A DNA stretch of 64,000 nt, from contig NZ_JABFDF010000005.1 in the NCBI RefSeq assembly GCF_013403985.1, forward strand, positions 62,001-126,000, written 5' to 3'. The translations under genes and the position numbers were made by a program. This stretch comes from Winogradskyella ludwigii. Its GTDB lineage: Bacteria; Bacteroidota; Bacteroidia; Flavobacteriales; Flavobacteriaceae. Positions 1 to 9,800 of this stretch are shown one piece after another. The stretch's first letter is position 1. Each line of letters opens with the position of its first letter. Under the pieces are notes generated by a model. That model saw only the letters and a program-made list of their open reading frames with translations, was not told where the DNA came from and made no database searches.

Positions 1-95
1 TCCTGAGCTGTAAGTGAGGACGAAAACGCAAGTAATAGAACAAGACAAAGACTGTACATCTTTGAGGTTAAACTACGGTAAATCACCTGTTTCAT
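1..95 (-). CDS. N-terminus of a secreted or envelope protein, cut by window edge
   Basis: An open frame starts with ATG at 95-93 on the minus strand and runs off the left edge. The 31 visible residues have a positively charged start, a leucine-rich hydrophobic core (LCLVLLLAFSSS) and a cleavage-like LTAQ end, so they look like a Sec signal peptide. An internal Met at residue 13 could also be the start. The mature protein lies outside the window. In many flavobacteria the gene on this side of infB belongs to a multihaem cytochrome / alternative complex III cluster. That identity is an inference from remembered gene order and is not shown here. Confidence 0.6.
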   Translation of the reverse strand, partial: MKQVIYRSLTSKMYSLCLVLLLAFSSSLTAQ

Positions 96-339
96 ATTAT
101 AATTTGGATTATCTTCTAAACTTTGGTACGGTTTTTTCATTCAAAAAGTGAAAAAAGTTCTTTATAAAAACTTTGGCAAAAATAACATATAAAGTGGGTT
201 TTGAAAATCTTAGCCAACTGTTCATATATAATTTATACCAATTCTAAATAATATGTTAAGAAATTTTATGTGAGAATATTCGTTCTTCATTTATCGACTA
301 CTTGAAGCGCAATTGATTACAGCCTAAATGTAGTTAAAA

Positions 340-372
340 TTTGTACAAGTATCAACGAATTCTATACCTTTG
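340..372 (+). promoter_or_regulatory. Bacteroidota-type promoter for the SPOR gene
   Basis: A TTTG box at 340-343 is followed after 21 bp by TACCTTTG at 365-372, which fits the Bacteroidota primary-sigma consensus TTTG / TAnnTTTG. Transcription would begin near 379-380, leaving only about 10 nt before the ATG at 390. Confidence 0.65.
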
Positions 373-389
373 TCTATAAATACAACTCT

Positions 390-770
390 ATGAAATTTAA
401 AAATAAACCCTTTGTCTTAGCATTATTTGGCTTAGGCATGACTATATCTTTACAAGCACAACAAGGCGTTGTTAACGTAAGCCAAGACAACGACATTGAT
501 AAGTTGTTGGAATACAAGAAAGACATTAAAACCTCTAAAGTATACAGAATACAAGTCTATCAGAGTGTGGATATAGATAAAGTAAAACGCGAAAAGGCTA
601 ATTTCTTAAACCTATATAATGAATGGCCTGTAGAAATAGTTTGGAACACTCCAAATTATAAACTTTGGGTTGGTAATTTTGCTAAACGTATTGAAGCTGA
701 TCGTGCAGATGCTAAAATCAGAAAAAAATACATGAACACTAACGTGATTCAGCCAAGAACAGATAAGTAA
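390..770 (+). CDS. SPOR-domain secreted protein
   Basis: A 126-residue protein with an N-terminal signal peptide (hydrophobic core about residues 7-22, ending LQAQ). A SPOR-like domain follows (about residues 48-122), with the usual YRIQVYQS first strand and a later NYKLWVGNF strand. SPOR domains bind glycan strands of peptidoglycan that lack stem peptides, so the product is probably periplasmic and wall-associated. It is about as long as other stand-alone flavobacterial SPOR proteins. It has its own near-leaderless promoter and converges on infB, from which it is separated by a bidirectional terminator. Its exact role in division or envelope maintenance cannot be read from the sequence. Confidence 0.8.
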   Translation: MKFKNKPFVLALFGLGMTISLQAQQGVVNVSQDNDIDKLLEYKKDIKTSKVYRIQVYQSVDIDKVKREKANFLNLYNEWPVEIVWNTPNYKLWVGNFAKRIEADRADAKIRKKYMNTNVIQPRTDK

Positions 771-790
771 AAACTTAACGTTTATATCAA

Positions 791-826
791 AAAAAATACC
801 GACAATTGCTTGTCGGTATTTTTGTT
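791..826. terminator. Bidirectional intrinsic terminator
   Basis: A perfect 10-bp stem (796-805 with 810-819) and a TTGC loop are flanked by an A-run on the left and a T-run on the right. The hairpin can therefore stop both the SPOR transcript and the convergent infB operon. Confidence 0.85.
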
Positions 827-848
827 TCTATGAATTGTAGTTGATTTA

Positions 849-3686
849 TTATTTCAACTTTTTCTTTACTTCTACTTCTTGGAACGCCTCAATTACATCT
901 CCAATAACAATGTCATTGTAGTTTTTAATTTGCATACCACAATCGTATCCTTTAGCGACTTCTCTTACATCATCCTTGAATCGTTTTAAGGCTTCTAGTG
1001 ATCCTGTATGAACCACAACACCATCTCTAATAATTCTTATGTTAGAGTTTCTAAAGATTTTACCATTCATTACCATACAACCAGCAATGTTACCAACCTT
1101 AGAGACTTTAAATACTTCTCTAATCTCTGCAGTACCTGTAACCTCTTCTTTCAATTCTGGAGATAACATACCTTCCATAGCATCTTTAAGATCGTTGATT
1201 GCTGCATAGATAATAGAATAGGTTCTGATATCAATTTCTTCCTTATCTGCAATCATTCTTGCATTTCCAACAGGACGAACATTAAATCCAACAATAATAG
1301 CATCTGAAGCTGTTGCTAGTAACACATCACTTTCTGTAATGGCACCAACACCCTTATGTATAATATTAACCTGAATTTCTTCAGTAGATAATTTCTGGAA
1401 TGAATCCGTTAATGCTTCCACAGAACCGTCAACATCACCTTTAAGAATGATATTAAGCTCTTGGAAATCACCAAGTGCAATACGTCTTCCAATTTCATCT
1501 AATGTAATATGACGTTGTGTTCTAACAGACTGCTCACGTTGTAATTGTGTACGTTTCGTTGCAATTTGTTTTGCTTCGCGCTCATCTGCAAAGACATTAA
1601 ACTTATCACCTGCTTGAGGTGCTCCGTCTAGACCAAGAATAGATACTGGAGTAGCAGGACCTGCTTCTCTTACATCATGTCCTCGTTCATCTTGCATGGC
1701 TTTTACTTTACCACTATTTTTTCCGGCTAAAACATAATCACCAACTTTTAAGGTACCTGCTTGTACTAAAATTGTTGATACATAACCTCTACCTTTATCT
1801 AAGTAAGCTTCAACCACTGTTCCGCTTGCCGCTTTGTTAGGATTTGCTGTTAACTCTAATAATTCAGCTTCAAGTAATACTTTTTCAAGTAATTCTTTAA
1901 CACCGGTTCCTACTTTCGCAGAGATGTCATGAGATTGAATTTTTCCACCCCAATCTTCTACTAAAAGATTCATTTGAGCTAAACCTTCTTTTACTTTTTC
2001 TGGATTAGCATCTGGCTTATCAATTTTATTAATCGCAAAAACGATTGGTACACCTGCCGCCTGAGCGTGAGAGATCGCTTCTTTTGTTTGTGGCATTATA
2101 GCATCATCTGCTGCAACCACAATAATAGCGATATCCGTAACTTGAGCACCACGAGCACGCATCGCCGTAAAGGCTTCGTGACCTGGCGTATCTAAGAATG
2201 CGATTTTCTGACCATTTTCTAACTCTACACCATAAGCACCAATGTGCTGTGTAATTCCACCAGACTCACCTGCTATTACATTTTCTTTTCGTATATAATC
2301 TAATAATGATGTTTTACCATGATCTACGTGACCCATTACTGTAACAATTGGTGCACGTGGTAATAAATCTTTTGGATCATCTATAACATCTTCGATAGAT
2401 TCTTCAATATCTGCTTTAATAAACTCTACATCAAATCCAAATTCTTCTGCAACGATAGTTAAAGTCTCTGCATCTAATCTTTGGTTCATAGTAACCATCA
2501 TACCTAAAGACATACATGCTGATATAACCTGAGTTACACCAACCTCCATCATTGTAGCAATCTCACTAACAGTTACAAACTCTGTAACCTTGATAGTTTT
2601 ACTTTCTGCTGCTGCAATTTCCTGATCAATTTCAGTTTGTTCTCTATGCTGATCTCTTTTGTCTCTTCTATACTTAGCACCTTTACCTTTATTAGATTTA
2701 CCTTGTAATTTCTCAAGGGTTTCTCTAATTTGTTTTTTAACATCTTCTTCGGTAGGCTCTTCCTTAACTATTTTAGCTCTAGATGCATTTCCTGCACGTC
2801 CTCTTGGACCTGCTCCTCTTCTACTATCTACACTTGGTTTAGCACCTGTAGTATTGCCAGCTTTACTAATTCTACGTCTTTTACGTTTGTTAGCATCAGC
2901 ACCTGCTGCAGGCTTAACTTCTCTTTTCTTCTTTGGTTTATTAAATTGAGATAAATCAATTTTTTTACCTGTAGTCGTTGGACCAGTAAGCTTTTTATAT
3001 TGTGTTTTTAAAGTTTCTTCTACAGGCTCTGTTGGTTTTGCAGGTTCTTCTTTTTTAACCTCTACTTTTGGCGTTACTTTAGGTTTTTCAACGGCAACTT
3101 TTTCCGTTTTCTTTTCCTTTTCAACCTTTTCAGCTTTTGGAACTTCAGCTACTTCTGCAACTTTCTCTTCCTTTTTAACCTCTTCAGCTTTAACCGGAGT
3201 CTCTACAACTTTAGGTGCCGCTAATTTAGGTGCCGCTGCTTTAAGTACTTCTACTTTTTCAACAGGTTTATCGGCTTTAGGAGTTTCCTTAACTTCTGGA
3301 GCTTTAGGTTTCTCTTCTTTTTCAGCTTTAGGCTTATTATCTAAGTCAATTTTACCAACTTGTTTTGGTCCACTTAACTCAGCTTTAGCTTTAACTACAG
3401 ATTCTCGTTCTGCCTTTTGCTTTTGCTTCTCCTCAATTTCACGTTCTCTCTGTTCGCGAAGCTCTTCTTTTTCTTTAAGTTTTGCTTCACTAACTTCTTG
3501 AGCTTTTTCACGCTTAGATGCATCCGTCTGAAATTCTCCAGATAGCGTGTTATAAACCTCTTGCGAAATTTTAGTATTAGGGCTTTTTTCAATAGTCACG
3601 CCTTTGGATTCTAAAAAATCCACAGCACGATCAATTGAAATATTCAATTCCCTTAATACTTTGTTTAATCTTGTTGTTTGAGCCAT
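849..3686 (-). CDS. infB: Translation initiation factor IF-2
   Basis: A 945-residue GTPase that places initiator tRNA on the 30S subunit and promotes subunit joining. An IF2_N module is at residues 1-45. A long Lys/Glu/Pro/Ala-rich linker follows (about 60-340), then a second IF2_N-like module (about 365-400). The G domain begins near residue 445 with P-loop GHVDHGKT, then DTPGHEAF, NKID and a SAK motif. Domains II-IV fill the C-terminus. The length is in the normal range for Bacteroidota, whose IF-2 carries a long low-complexity linker. It is the last gene of rimP-nusA-infB, 87 bp after nusA. The start gives MAQTTRLNKVLRELNIS, a conserved flavobacterial N-terminus. Confidence 0.98.
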   Translation of the reverse strand: MAQTTRLNKVLRELNISIDRAVDFLESKGVTIEKSPNTKISQEVYNTLSGEFQTDASKREKAQEVSEAKLKEKEELREQREREIEEKQKQKAERESVVKAKAELSGPKQVGKIDLDNKPKAEKEEKPKAPEVKETPKADKPVEKVEVLKAAAPKLAAPKVVETPVKAEEVKKEEKVAEVAEVPKAEKVEKEKKTEKVAVEKPKVTPKVEVKKEEPAKPTEPVEETLKTQYKKLTGPTTTGKKIDLSQFNKPKKKREVKPAAGADANKRKRRRISKAGNTTGAKPSVDSRRGAGPRGRAGNASRAKIVKEEPTEEDVKKQIRETLEKLQGKSNKGKGAKYRRDKRDQHREQTEIDQEIAAAESKTIKVTEFVTVSEIATMMEVGVTQVISACMSLGMMVTMNQRLDAETLTIVAEEFGFDVEFIKADIEESIEDVIDDPKDLLPRAPIVTVMGHVDHGKTSLLDYIRKENVIAGESGGITQHIGAYGVELENGQKIAFLDTPGHEAFTAMRARGAQVTDIAIIVVAADDAIMPQTKEAISHAQAAGVPIVFAINKIDKPDANPEKVKEGLAQMNLLVEDWGGKIQSHDISAKVGTGVKELLEKVLLEAELLELTANPNKAASGTVVEAYLDKGRGYVSTILVQAGTLKVGDYVLAGKNSGKVKAMQDERGHDVREAGPATPVSILGLDGAPQAGDKFNVFADEREAKQIATKRTQLQREQSVRTQRHITLDEIGRRIALGDFQELNIILKGDVDGSVEALTDSFQKLSTEEIQVNIIHKGVGAITESDVLLATASDAIIVGFNVRPVGNARMIADKEEIDIRTYSIIYAAINDLKDAMEGMLSPELKEEVTGTAEIREVFKVSKVGNIAGCMVMNGKIFRNSNIRIIRDGVVVHTGSLEALKRFKDDVREVAKGYDCGMQIKNYNDIVIGDVIEAFQEVEVKKKLK

Positions 3687-3773
3687 AAATTGCCTGTAAA
3701 ATACTTAAATATATGTTATACCTATTTAATTTCAAAATGAAATACTTAAAATCATTCTGATAACAAACAGCTA

Positions 3774-5006
3774 TTATTCTTCAAATTCCTCTCTTAGAAT
3801 CCTAATGACATCTAAGATTGTTTCTTCTTCTAAATCTGTACGCTTCACTAAATCATTAACATCTTGCTCTAAAATACTTTTTGCAGTATCTAAACCAGCT
3901 TTGCTAAATTCAGAAATAACCCAAGATTCTATTTCATCAGAGAATTCTTTTAATTCAACATCCTCTTCTGCACCTTCTCTAAATACGTCAATTTCGTAAC
4001 CTGTTAGTTGGCCTGCCAAACGAATGTTATGACCTCCTCTACCAATAGCTTTAGAAACTTCTTCTGGTTTTAATAAAACCTCAGCACGCATTGTTTCTTC
4101 GTTTAACTTCAATGATGTTACTCTAGCTGGACTTAATGCTCTAGTCACAAAAAGTTGCACATTATTAGTATAGTTAATAACATCAATATTTTCGTTTCCT
4201 AATTCACGTACAATACCATGAATTCTAGAACCTTTCATACCAACACAAGCTCCAACAGGGTCAATTCTATCATCGTAAGAATCTACTGCTACTTTTGCTT
4301 TTTCACCTGGAATACGAACCACTTTTTTAACGGTAATTAAACCATCGAATACCTCTGGAATTTCTTGTTCAAATAATTTCTCAAGAAACACAGGTGATGT
4401 TCTAGACATTACAATTGCTGGTTTGCTTCCTTTTAATTCTACACTTTCAATAATTCCTCTTACATTTTCTCCTTTTCTGAAAAAATCTGAAGGTATTTGT
4501 TTATCTTTTGGAAGTATGATTTCATTACCATCGTCATCTAACAAAATTATTGCTCTGTGACGGATGTGATGTACTTCTGCAGTATAAATCTCTCCTTCAA
4601 GTTCTTTAAAGTGCTTGTATATATTAGTGTTATCGTGTTCGTGAATTTTAGAAATCAAGTTCTGTCTTAACGCTAAAATTGAACGACGACCTAAATCAAT
4701 TAATTTAACTTCTTCTGCAACATCTTCACCTACTTCAAAATCTGGCTCTATTTTCTGAGCTTCTGATAATTCAATTTCTTGGTTAGGCTCTTCTACTTCT
4801 CCATCTGAAACAACAATACGGTTTCTCCAAATTTCTAAATCCCCTTTATCTGGATTTATAATGATATCAAAGTTATCGTCATCACCATACTTCTTCTTCA
4901 ACGCATTACGCAATACGTCTTCAAGAATTGCCATTAGCGTAACTCTATCTATTGACTTGTCGTCTTTAAATTCTGAAAATGAATCAATTAACGCTATATT
5001 CTCCAT
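3774..5006 (-). CDS. nusA: Transcription termination/antitermination factor NusA
   Basis: A 410-residue RNA polymerase-binding factor that modulates pausing, intrinsic termination and antitermination. An N-terminal polymerase-binding domain (about 1-130) leads into an S1 domain (about 135-200) and two KH domains. The KH cores are visible as GACVGMKGSRI near residue 250 and AIGRGGHNIRLA near residue 320. It ends with a short acidic tail and lacks the extra C-terminal repeats of enterobacterial NusA, as is usual outside Proteobacteria. It lies 12 bp after rimP and is surely co-transcribed with it. The hairpin in the operon leader, ahead of rimP, is a plausible point of feedback by NusA (inference). 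Confidence 0.97.
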   Translation of the reverse strand: MENIALIDSFSEFKDDKSIDRVTLMAILEDVLRNALKKKYGDDDNFDIIINPDKGDLEIWRNRIVVSDGEVEEPNQEIELSEAQKIEPDFEVGEDVAEEVKLIDLGRRSILALRQNLISKIHEHDNTNIYKHFKELEGEIYTAEVHHIRHRAIILLDDDGNEIILPKDKQIPSDFFRKGENVRGIIESVELKGSKPAIVMSRTSPVFLEKLFEQEIPEVFDGLITVKKVVRIPGEKAKVAVDSYDDRIDPVGACVGMKGSRIHGIVRELGNENIDVINYTNNVQLFVTRALSPARVTSLKLNEETMRAEVLLKPEEVSKAIGRGGHNIRLAGQLTGYEIDVFREGAEEDVELKEFSDEIESWVISEFSKAGLDTAKSILEQDVNDLVKRTDLEEETILDVIRILREEFEE

Positions 5007-5018
5007 GATTGATATGAA

Positions 5019-5483
5019 TTAAAATTTTATTTTAACTTTTGCTTCTTTAATATTCTCAAAGGCAACAGTTGCTATTTTAGTTACTGTTACTTTACCTTTT
5101 CCTACAGGTTTTGGCTCTCTTGCTTTCCAGCATAGCACCACATTTTCGTCATTTACTTCTGTAAGCTCTCCTTCTAAATTTTGACTATCTAAAGTCTTAA
5201 TTTCTAAATTTCGGCCTACATGTTTTTTATATTGTCTTGGTAAAATTAAAGGAGATGCAGCACCAGATGATAAAACTTCTATTGAAAAATCATGTTCTTC
5301 TCCATCTATATTGTGATCAATAGCTCTACTAATGAACATACAATCTTCTACTAAAACGCCATTATCGCCATCAATTATAATTTTAATAGCGTTATCTCCA
5401 GACAGTGAAAAATCTATTAAGAATAGATCAGGTCTCTCATCTAGAGCGTTTTGCAATAAGTCTTCTACAAGTTTCTTAAACAT
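5019..5483 (-). CDS. rimP: Ribosome maturation factor RimP
   Basis: A 154-residue cytoplasmic factor for 30S subunit maturation. The N-terminal alpha/beta domain includes the family stretch DNGVLVEDCMFISRAID and the GAASPLILPRQYKKHVGR segment, followed by an SH3-like C-terminal domain (about 85-154). It is the first gene of the conserved rimP-nusA-infB operon. A hairpin with a T-run sits just before its start. Length and order are standard for the family. Confidence 0.95.
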   Translation of the reverse strand: MFKKLVEDLLQNALDERPDLFLIDFSLSGDNAIKIIIDGDNGVLVEDCMFISRAIDHNIDGEEHDFSIEVLSSGAASPLILPRQYKKHVGRNLEIKTLDSQNLEGELTEVNDENVVLCWKAREPKPVGKGKVTVTKIATVAFENIKEAKVKIKF

Positions 5484-5490
5484 TATTTGA

Positions 5491-5520
5491 TATAAAAAGA
5501 GAGGACTTTTCGTCCTCTCG
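5491..5520 (-). terminator. Leader terminator (attenuator-like) ahead of rimP
   Basis: On the minus strand a perfect 8-bp stem (5519-5512 with 5506-5499) with a 5-nt loop is followed at once by five T. It lies between the operon promoter and the rimP start. The only other nearby gene, the stress-protein gene, points away, so the hairpin can act only on the rimP leader. This suggests premature termination in the leader of rimP-nusA-infB. Confidence 0.65.
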
Positions 5521-5547
5521 CTTATTTATTTTTAGTAAACAACGATG

Positions 5548-5579
5548 CAAATATACGTTATTTATATTAATTTATCCAA
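5548..5579 (-). promoter_or_regulatory. Promoter of rimP-nusA-infB
   Basis: Read on the minus strand, TTG (5579-5577) is followed after 21 bp by TATATTTG (5555-5548), matching the Bacteroidota consensus. The predicted start near 5541 gives a leader of about 57 nt that contains the hairpin at 5499-5519. Confidence 0.6.
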
Positions 5580-5637
5580 GCTATCTAATGTGGAATAATT
5601 TTCTTAAATTTAGTGGACTAACTAAAACTAATACAAT

Positions 5638-6462
5638 ATGAACAAAATATTAGTACCAACAGACTTTTCAGAGCAAGCGGAAAACGCGTTAAAAGTAGCA
5701 GCCATGCTTGCTAAAGCACATCATGCCGAAATATATTTATTACATATGATGGAGATTCCTATGCAGCAAACCGATCCTGGACTAGCACATAGCGATATTC
5801 CTGAAACCTTATTTTTCATGAAATTAGCACAAAAAAGGTTCGAAAACCTAATGGCTCAAGACTATTTAGAAGGCATTAAAGTTCACGAAACCGTCAAAGC
5901 CGACGTTACGTTTAATGAAATAAAGGATTCCTGTAAAGAATTTGAAATTGATTTAATAGTTATGGGCTCTCATGGAGCTTCAGGTCTTGAGGAAATGTTT
6001 GTAGGCTCTAATGCAGAAAAAGTAGTACGAACTTCTGAAGTACCTGTTCTTGTAATAAAGAATGAACATCATACTTTTGATGTCTCTAATTTTGTTTTTG
6101 CTTCAGATTTTAAAAATGATAATCGTGAGACTTACAAGCAAGCTATAAAATTCGCTAAATTTTTTAACTCAAAAATACATTTACTTCTAGTTATTACTCC
6201 GAGTAACTTTATTACAACTTACGAAGCAAAATCGAGAATTAATGATTTTATTTCAGGACAAACATATGAAAATTACACCATCACTATTCATAATGATACG
6301 AGTGTAGAACAAGGTATCTTAAATGTATCTAAGGATATAAACGCCGATTTAATTGGAATTAGCACGCATGGCAGACAAGGCATCGCACATTTCTTTAATG
6401 GTAGCATCAGTGAAGATATTGTAAACCACGCTAACCGTCCTGTGATTACTTTTAAGATATAA
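5638..6462 (+). CDS. Tandem universal stress protein (UspA family)
   Basis: A 274-residue cytoplasmic protein with two Usp domains (about 1-142 and 145-274). Each keeps a nucleotide-binding loop of the G-x-x-G type: GSHGASGLEEMFVGSNAEKV in the first, and THGRQGIAHFFNGS in the second. This suggests an ATP-binding subtype. The start MNKILVPTDFSEQAENAL is a typical Usp N-terminus. It stands alone, divergent from rimP and followed by tRNA-Gln on the opposite strand. The condition that induces it cannot be inferred. A weak hairpin at 6467-6485 follows the stop but lacks a convincing T-run. Confidence 0.9.
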   Translation: MNKILVPTDFSEQAENALKVAAMLAKAHHAEIYLLHMMEIPMQQTDPGLAHSDIPETLFFMKLAQKRFENLMAQDYLEGIKVHETVKADVTFNEIKDSCKEFEIDLIVMGSHGASGLEEMFVGSNAEKVVRTSEVPVLVIKNEHHTFDVSNFVFASDFKNDNRETYKQAIKFAKFFNSKIHLLLVITPSNFITTYEAKSRINDFISGQTYENYTITIHNDTSVEQGILNVSKDINADLIGISTHGRQGIAHFFNGSISEDIVNHANRPVITFKI

Positions 6463-6529
6463 AAAAGAGCTTATTTATTAAGCTCTAAAAGACACCAAAA
6501 GACAGATTACCACCATATTACCATATATT

Positions 6530-6569
6530 ATAAAAGCAAAAATCCTAATTCGAAAACGAATTAGGATTT
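6530..6569 (-). terminator. Terminator of tRNA-Gln
   Basis: A perfect 13-bp stem (6569-6557 with 6552-6540) with a 4-nt loop is followed on the minus strand by a T-rich tract. It lies just downstream of the tRNA-Gln 3' end. Confidence 0.85.
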
Positions 6570-6575
6570 AAATTT

Positions 6576-6652
6576 TGGTTGGCCTACTAGGTTTCGAACC
6601 TAGACTCTTCTGTACCAAAAACAGATGTGTTAGCCAGTTACACCATAGGCCA
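6576..6652 (-). tRNA. tRNA-Gln (anticodon TTG)
   Basis: A full cloverleaf can be drawn on the minus strand. The 7-bp acceptor stem pairs 6652-6646 with 6586-6580, with A as discriminator. The anticodon stem TCTGT/ACAGA holds a loop with anticodon TTG, and the T arm carries GGTTCGAACC. CCA is encoded at 6578-6576. A strong promoter lies just upstream and an intrinsic terminator just downstream, so this is a single-gene transcript. Confidence 0.95.
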
Positions 6653-6671
6653 ATCTCTCAAATTGAGTTTG

Positions 6672-6702
6672 CAAATTTAATACAAAGTTTGACTTTGGCA
6701 AA
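6672..6702 (-). promoter_or_regulatory. Promoter of tRNA-Gln
   Basis: On the minus strand TTTG (6702-6699), a 19-bp spacer and TAAATTTG (6679-6672) form a perfect Bacteroidota promoter. Transcription would start about 13 nt before the tRNA 5' end. Confidence 0.8.
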
Positions 6703-6803
6703 AAAAAATGACAAAATTTTTCAAAATACTTAACGTTAACTTAAAAATGTAGGCTTTACGCTAATAATTAGTAAATTCGCCTGCATTATTAAGCAATGTT
6801 TTC

Positions 6804-9800
6804 ATGACAGATTTTAACTTTAAAAAGTGGAACAACATTTTAGGATGGTTTGTTTTTACTGTAGCAGTTGTAGTTTACGGACTTACTATAGAACCAACTG
6901 TTAGTTTTTGGGATGCTGGAGAGTATATTTTAACCTCTTCAAAATTACAAGTAGGGCATCCACCAGGAGCTCCCTTATTTCAAATGTTTGGTGCTTTTTT
7001 CTCCATGTTTGCCTTAGAGCCTTCACAAATTGGAATGATCATGAACATGATGAGTGGTGTTGCGAGCGCATTTACCATTCTTTTTATGTTTTGGACCATT
7101 AGTATTTTATTAGTAAAACTCACAAAATATAATGAAGACAAAAACACAGGTAAAGCTTATGCCATTCTTGGAAGTGCTTTAGTTGGTAGTTTAGCGTTTA
7201 CATTTACAGACTCGTTTTGGTTTAATGCTGTAGAAACAGAAGTATATGCCATGGCCACCTTAATAATGGCTGTGTTATTCTATTTAGGCTTACGTTGGGA
7301 ACAAGACATGCACAAACCAAGAGGTAACCGTTGGCTAATCCTCATTGCTTTTGTTATTGGGTTATCATTCGGTGTTCACTTTATGGGACTTTTAACGATT
7401 CCGGCTATTGGATTACTCTATTATTTCAAGAATTATAAAACCATAACGGTTAAGAATTTCATCATTGCAAATATTGCTTCTGCTGCAATTCTACTTTTTA
7501 TATTCAAATTATTATTGCCTTCAACTTTAAAACTTTTTGGTTATTTAGAAGTCTTTTTTGTAAACTCTATTGGTTTACCTTTTAATTCAGGAACCATTAT
7601 CACAGGATTAATGGTAATTACCTTATTCTATTTTGGTCTGAATTACACACGGAACAAAGGCATGAAACACACTAATACATTAGTACTTTGTTTAATGTTT
7701 ATATTTATTGGTTTCTCTTCTTGGATGATGCTACCAATTCGTGCTAATGCACAAGTGGTTATTAACGAAAACGATCCTTCTAATGCTAGAGAACTTTTAG
7801 CTTATTATAATTTAGAACAATATCCTGAGACCCATTTATTTTATGGTCCTCAGTTTACAGAAATCTATTCTGGTGCAGATGAAAACGAACCTTTTGTCGA
7901 TGACAAAAAGAATTACGAACGTGATGATGAAGTTGGAGAATATGTAATTATTAATGAATGGGAAAAAAGCAAACAAAACTATAATCATGAACATGCCTCT
8001 TTTCTTCCTAGAATGTGGAGTGCAGAACATGCCGAAAATTATATGATGTTTACGGGTTTAATAGATTTTAAAGTAGACCCAACCTTACAAACACGTGCTT
8101 ATAACGAAGCCATGAATGCTGGCTTAACTGAAGAACAATCAGGACAATATGCACTTGGTGAGAAACAACAGTTTGATCAATTAGTTAACGATTTTAAAAT
8201 GAGAGTTGCTAATGGTGAAATTGATTATGAAGGCTACAATCAATTTTTAAAACGTTACGGACAGCAATACTTAGTGATTGAAAAACCATCCTTTATGGAT
8301 AACATTATGTACATGTTCCAATACCAATTTGGCTACATGTATTGGCGTTATTTTATGTGGAATTTCACAGGAAGACAAGATGATATCCAAGGACGATATA
8401 CACATAAAAATGGAAATTGGATTTCTGGAATTAATCTTGTAGATAACATTCATATTGGGATGTCTCAAGATAATTTACCTACAGATGTTCTTGAAAACAA
8501 ATCTAGAAACACATATTATTTCTTACCATTAATATTAGGTCTCGTTGGCTTCTTTTTCTTAATGTATTCAGATTTAAAACGCTTTTGGGTCTTATTAGTA
8601 TTCTTTTTATTAACCGGTTTAGCTATACAATTTTACACCAATGTAAGACCTTTTGAACCAAGAGAACGTGATTATTCTGTTGTAGGTTCATTTTATGTAT
8701 TTGCTATTTGGATTGGTTTTGGAGTCTATGCTATTTATGATCTTTTACAATCTAGCATAAAAACAAAACTTTTAGCACCAGCAATTACACTGGCTTGCTT
8801 AATTATTGTACCTGGAGTTTTAGCGGCAAACAATTGGGACGATCATGACCGTTCAGGAAAATACACTACAAATTCTATGGCTCGTAAGTACCTAGAATCT
8901 TGTGCTCCAAATGCTATTCTTTTTACTATTGGAGATAATGACACTTTCCCATTATGGTATTTACAAGAAATTGAAGGGGTTCGTACAGATGTACGTGTCG
9001 TTAACACGAGTTTATTTCAAACGGATTGGTATATAGACCAAATGAAACGTAAGGCTTATGATAGTGATCCTATTCCGTCTCAATTAACACATAACCAATA
9101 TAGAGGTGGCACAAGAGATGTCATTATTAGAAGAGAAATCACTAAAGATACGCTGCCTATAAAGGATTTTATGGACTTTATCTCTAGTGAAAAACCTAGT
9201 ACAAAATTCAGATTTGTTACCGAAAAGCAAGGGGAAGATCCAAGTCAGTATCCAACGCATTTATTAAACTCTAATTACTTTCCAACACGTAGTATTAGTA
9301 TTCCGGTAAATAAAGATGCGGTGCTTAAAAATGGAGTCGTTAAGCAAAAGGATGCCGATAAAATTGAAGATAATCTTTACACTCAAATCGAAGGCAGTTA
9401 CATCTACAAAAACCGGTTATTAATGCTAGATATCATTGCTAACAATAATTGGGAGCGACCAATATATTTTACAGGAGGTGCTTTTGGTGCCGAAGATTAT
9501 GTTTGGTTAAAGGATTATTTACAACTCGATGGTATGTGTTATAAATTAGTGCCAATAAAAACAGCGGTAGACAGAGCCAATCCTTATGACATGGGTCGTG
9601 TAGATCCAGACCTTATGTACGATATGGTAAAGAACTGGAAATGGGGAGGCAGTGGTGAAGACATCTACTATGATATTGAAACCCGAAGAAATGGGATTAC
9701 GTATAGAGGTAATCTTGCGCGTTTAATAGAGCAATTAATAAATGAAGAAAAATTAGATAAGGCTGAAGAAATAGCAGACATCGCTATGGAAAAAATGCCT

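Noticed and set aside
2659..2954. Two plus-strand open frames inside infB
   Set aside because: They are antisense to the Lys/Ala-rich linker of IF-2, whose biased codons keep the other strand open. No independent signal supports them.
6467..6485. Hairpin after the universal stress gene
   Set aside because: The 7-bp stem is followed by TAAAAG instead of a T-run, so it is a poor terminator candidate.
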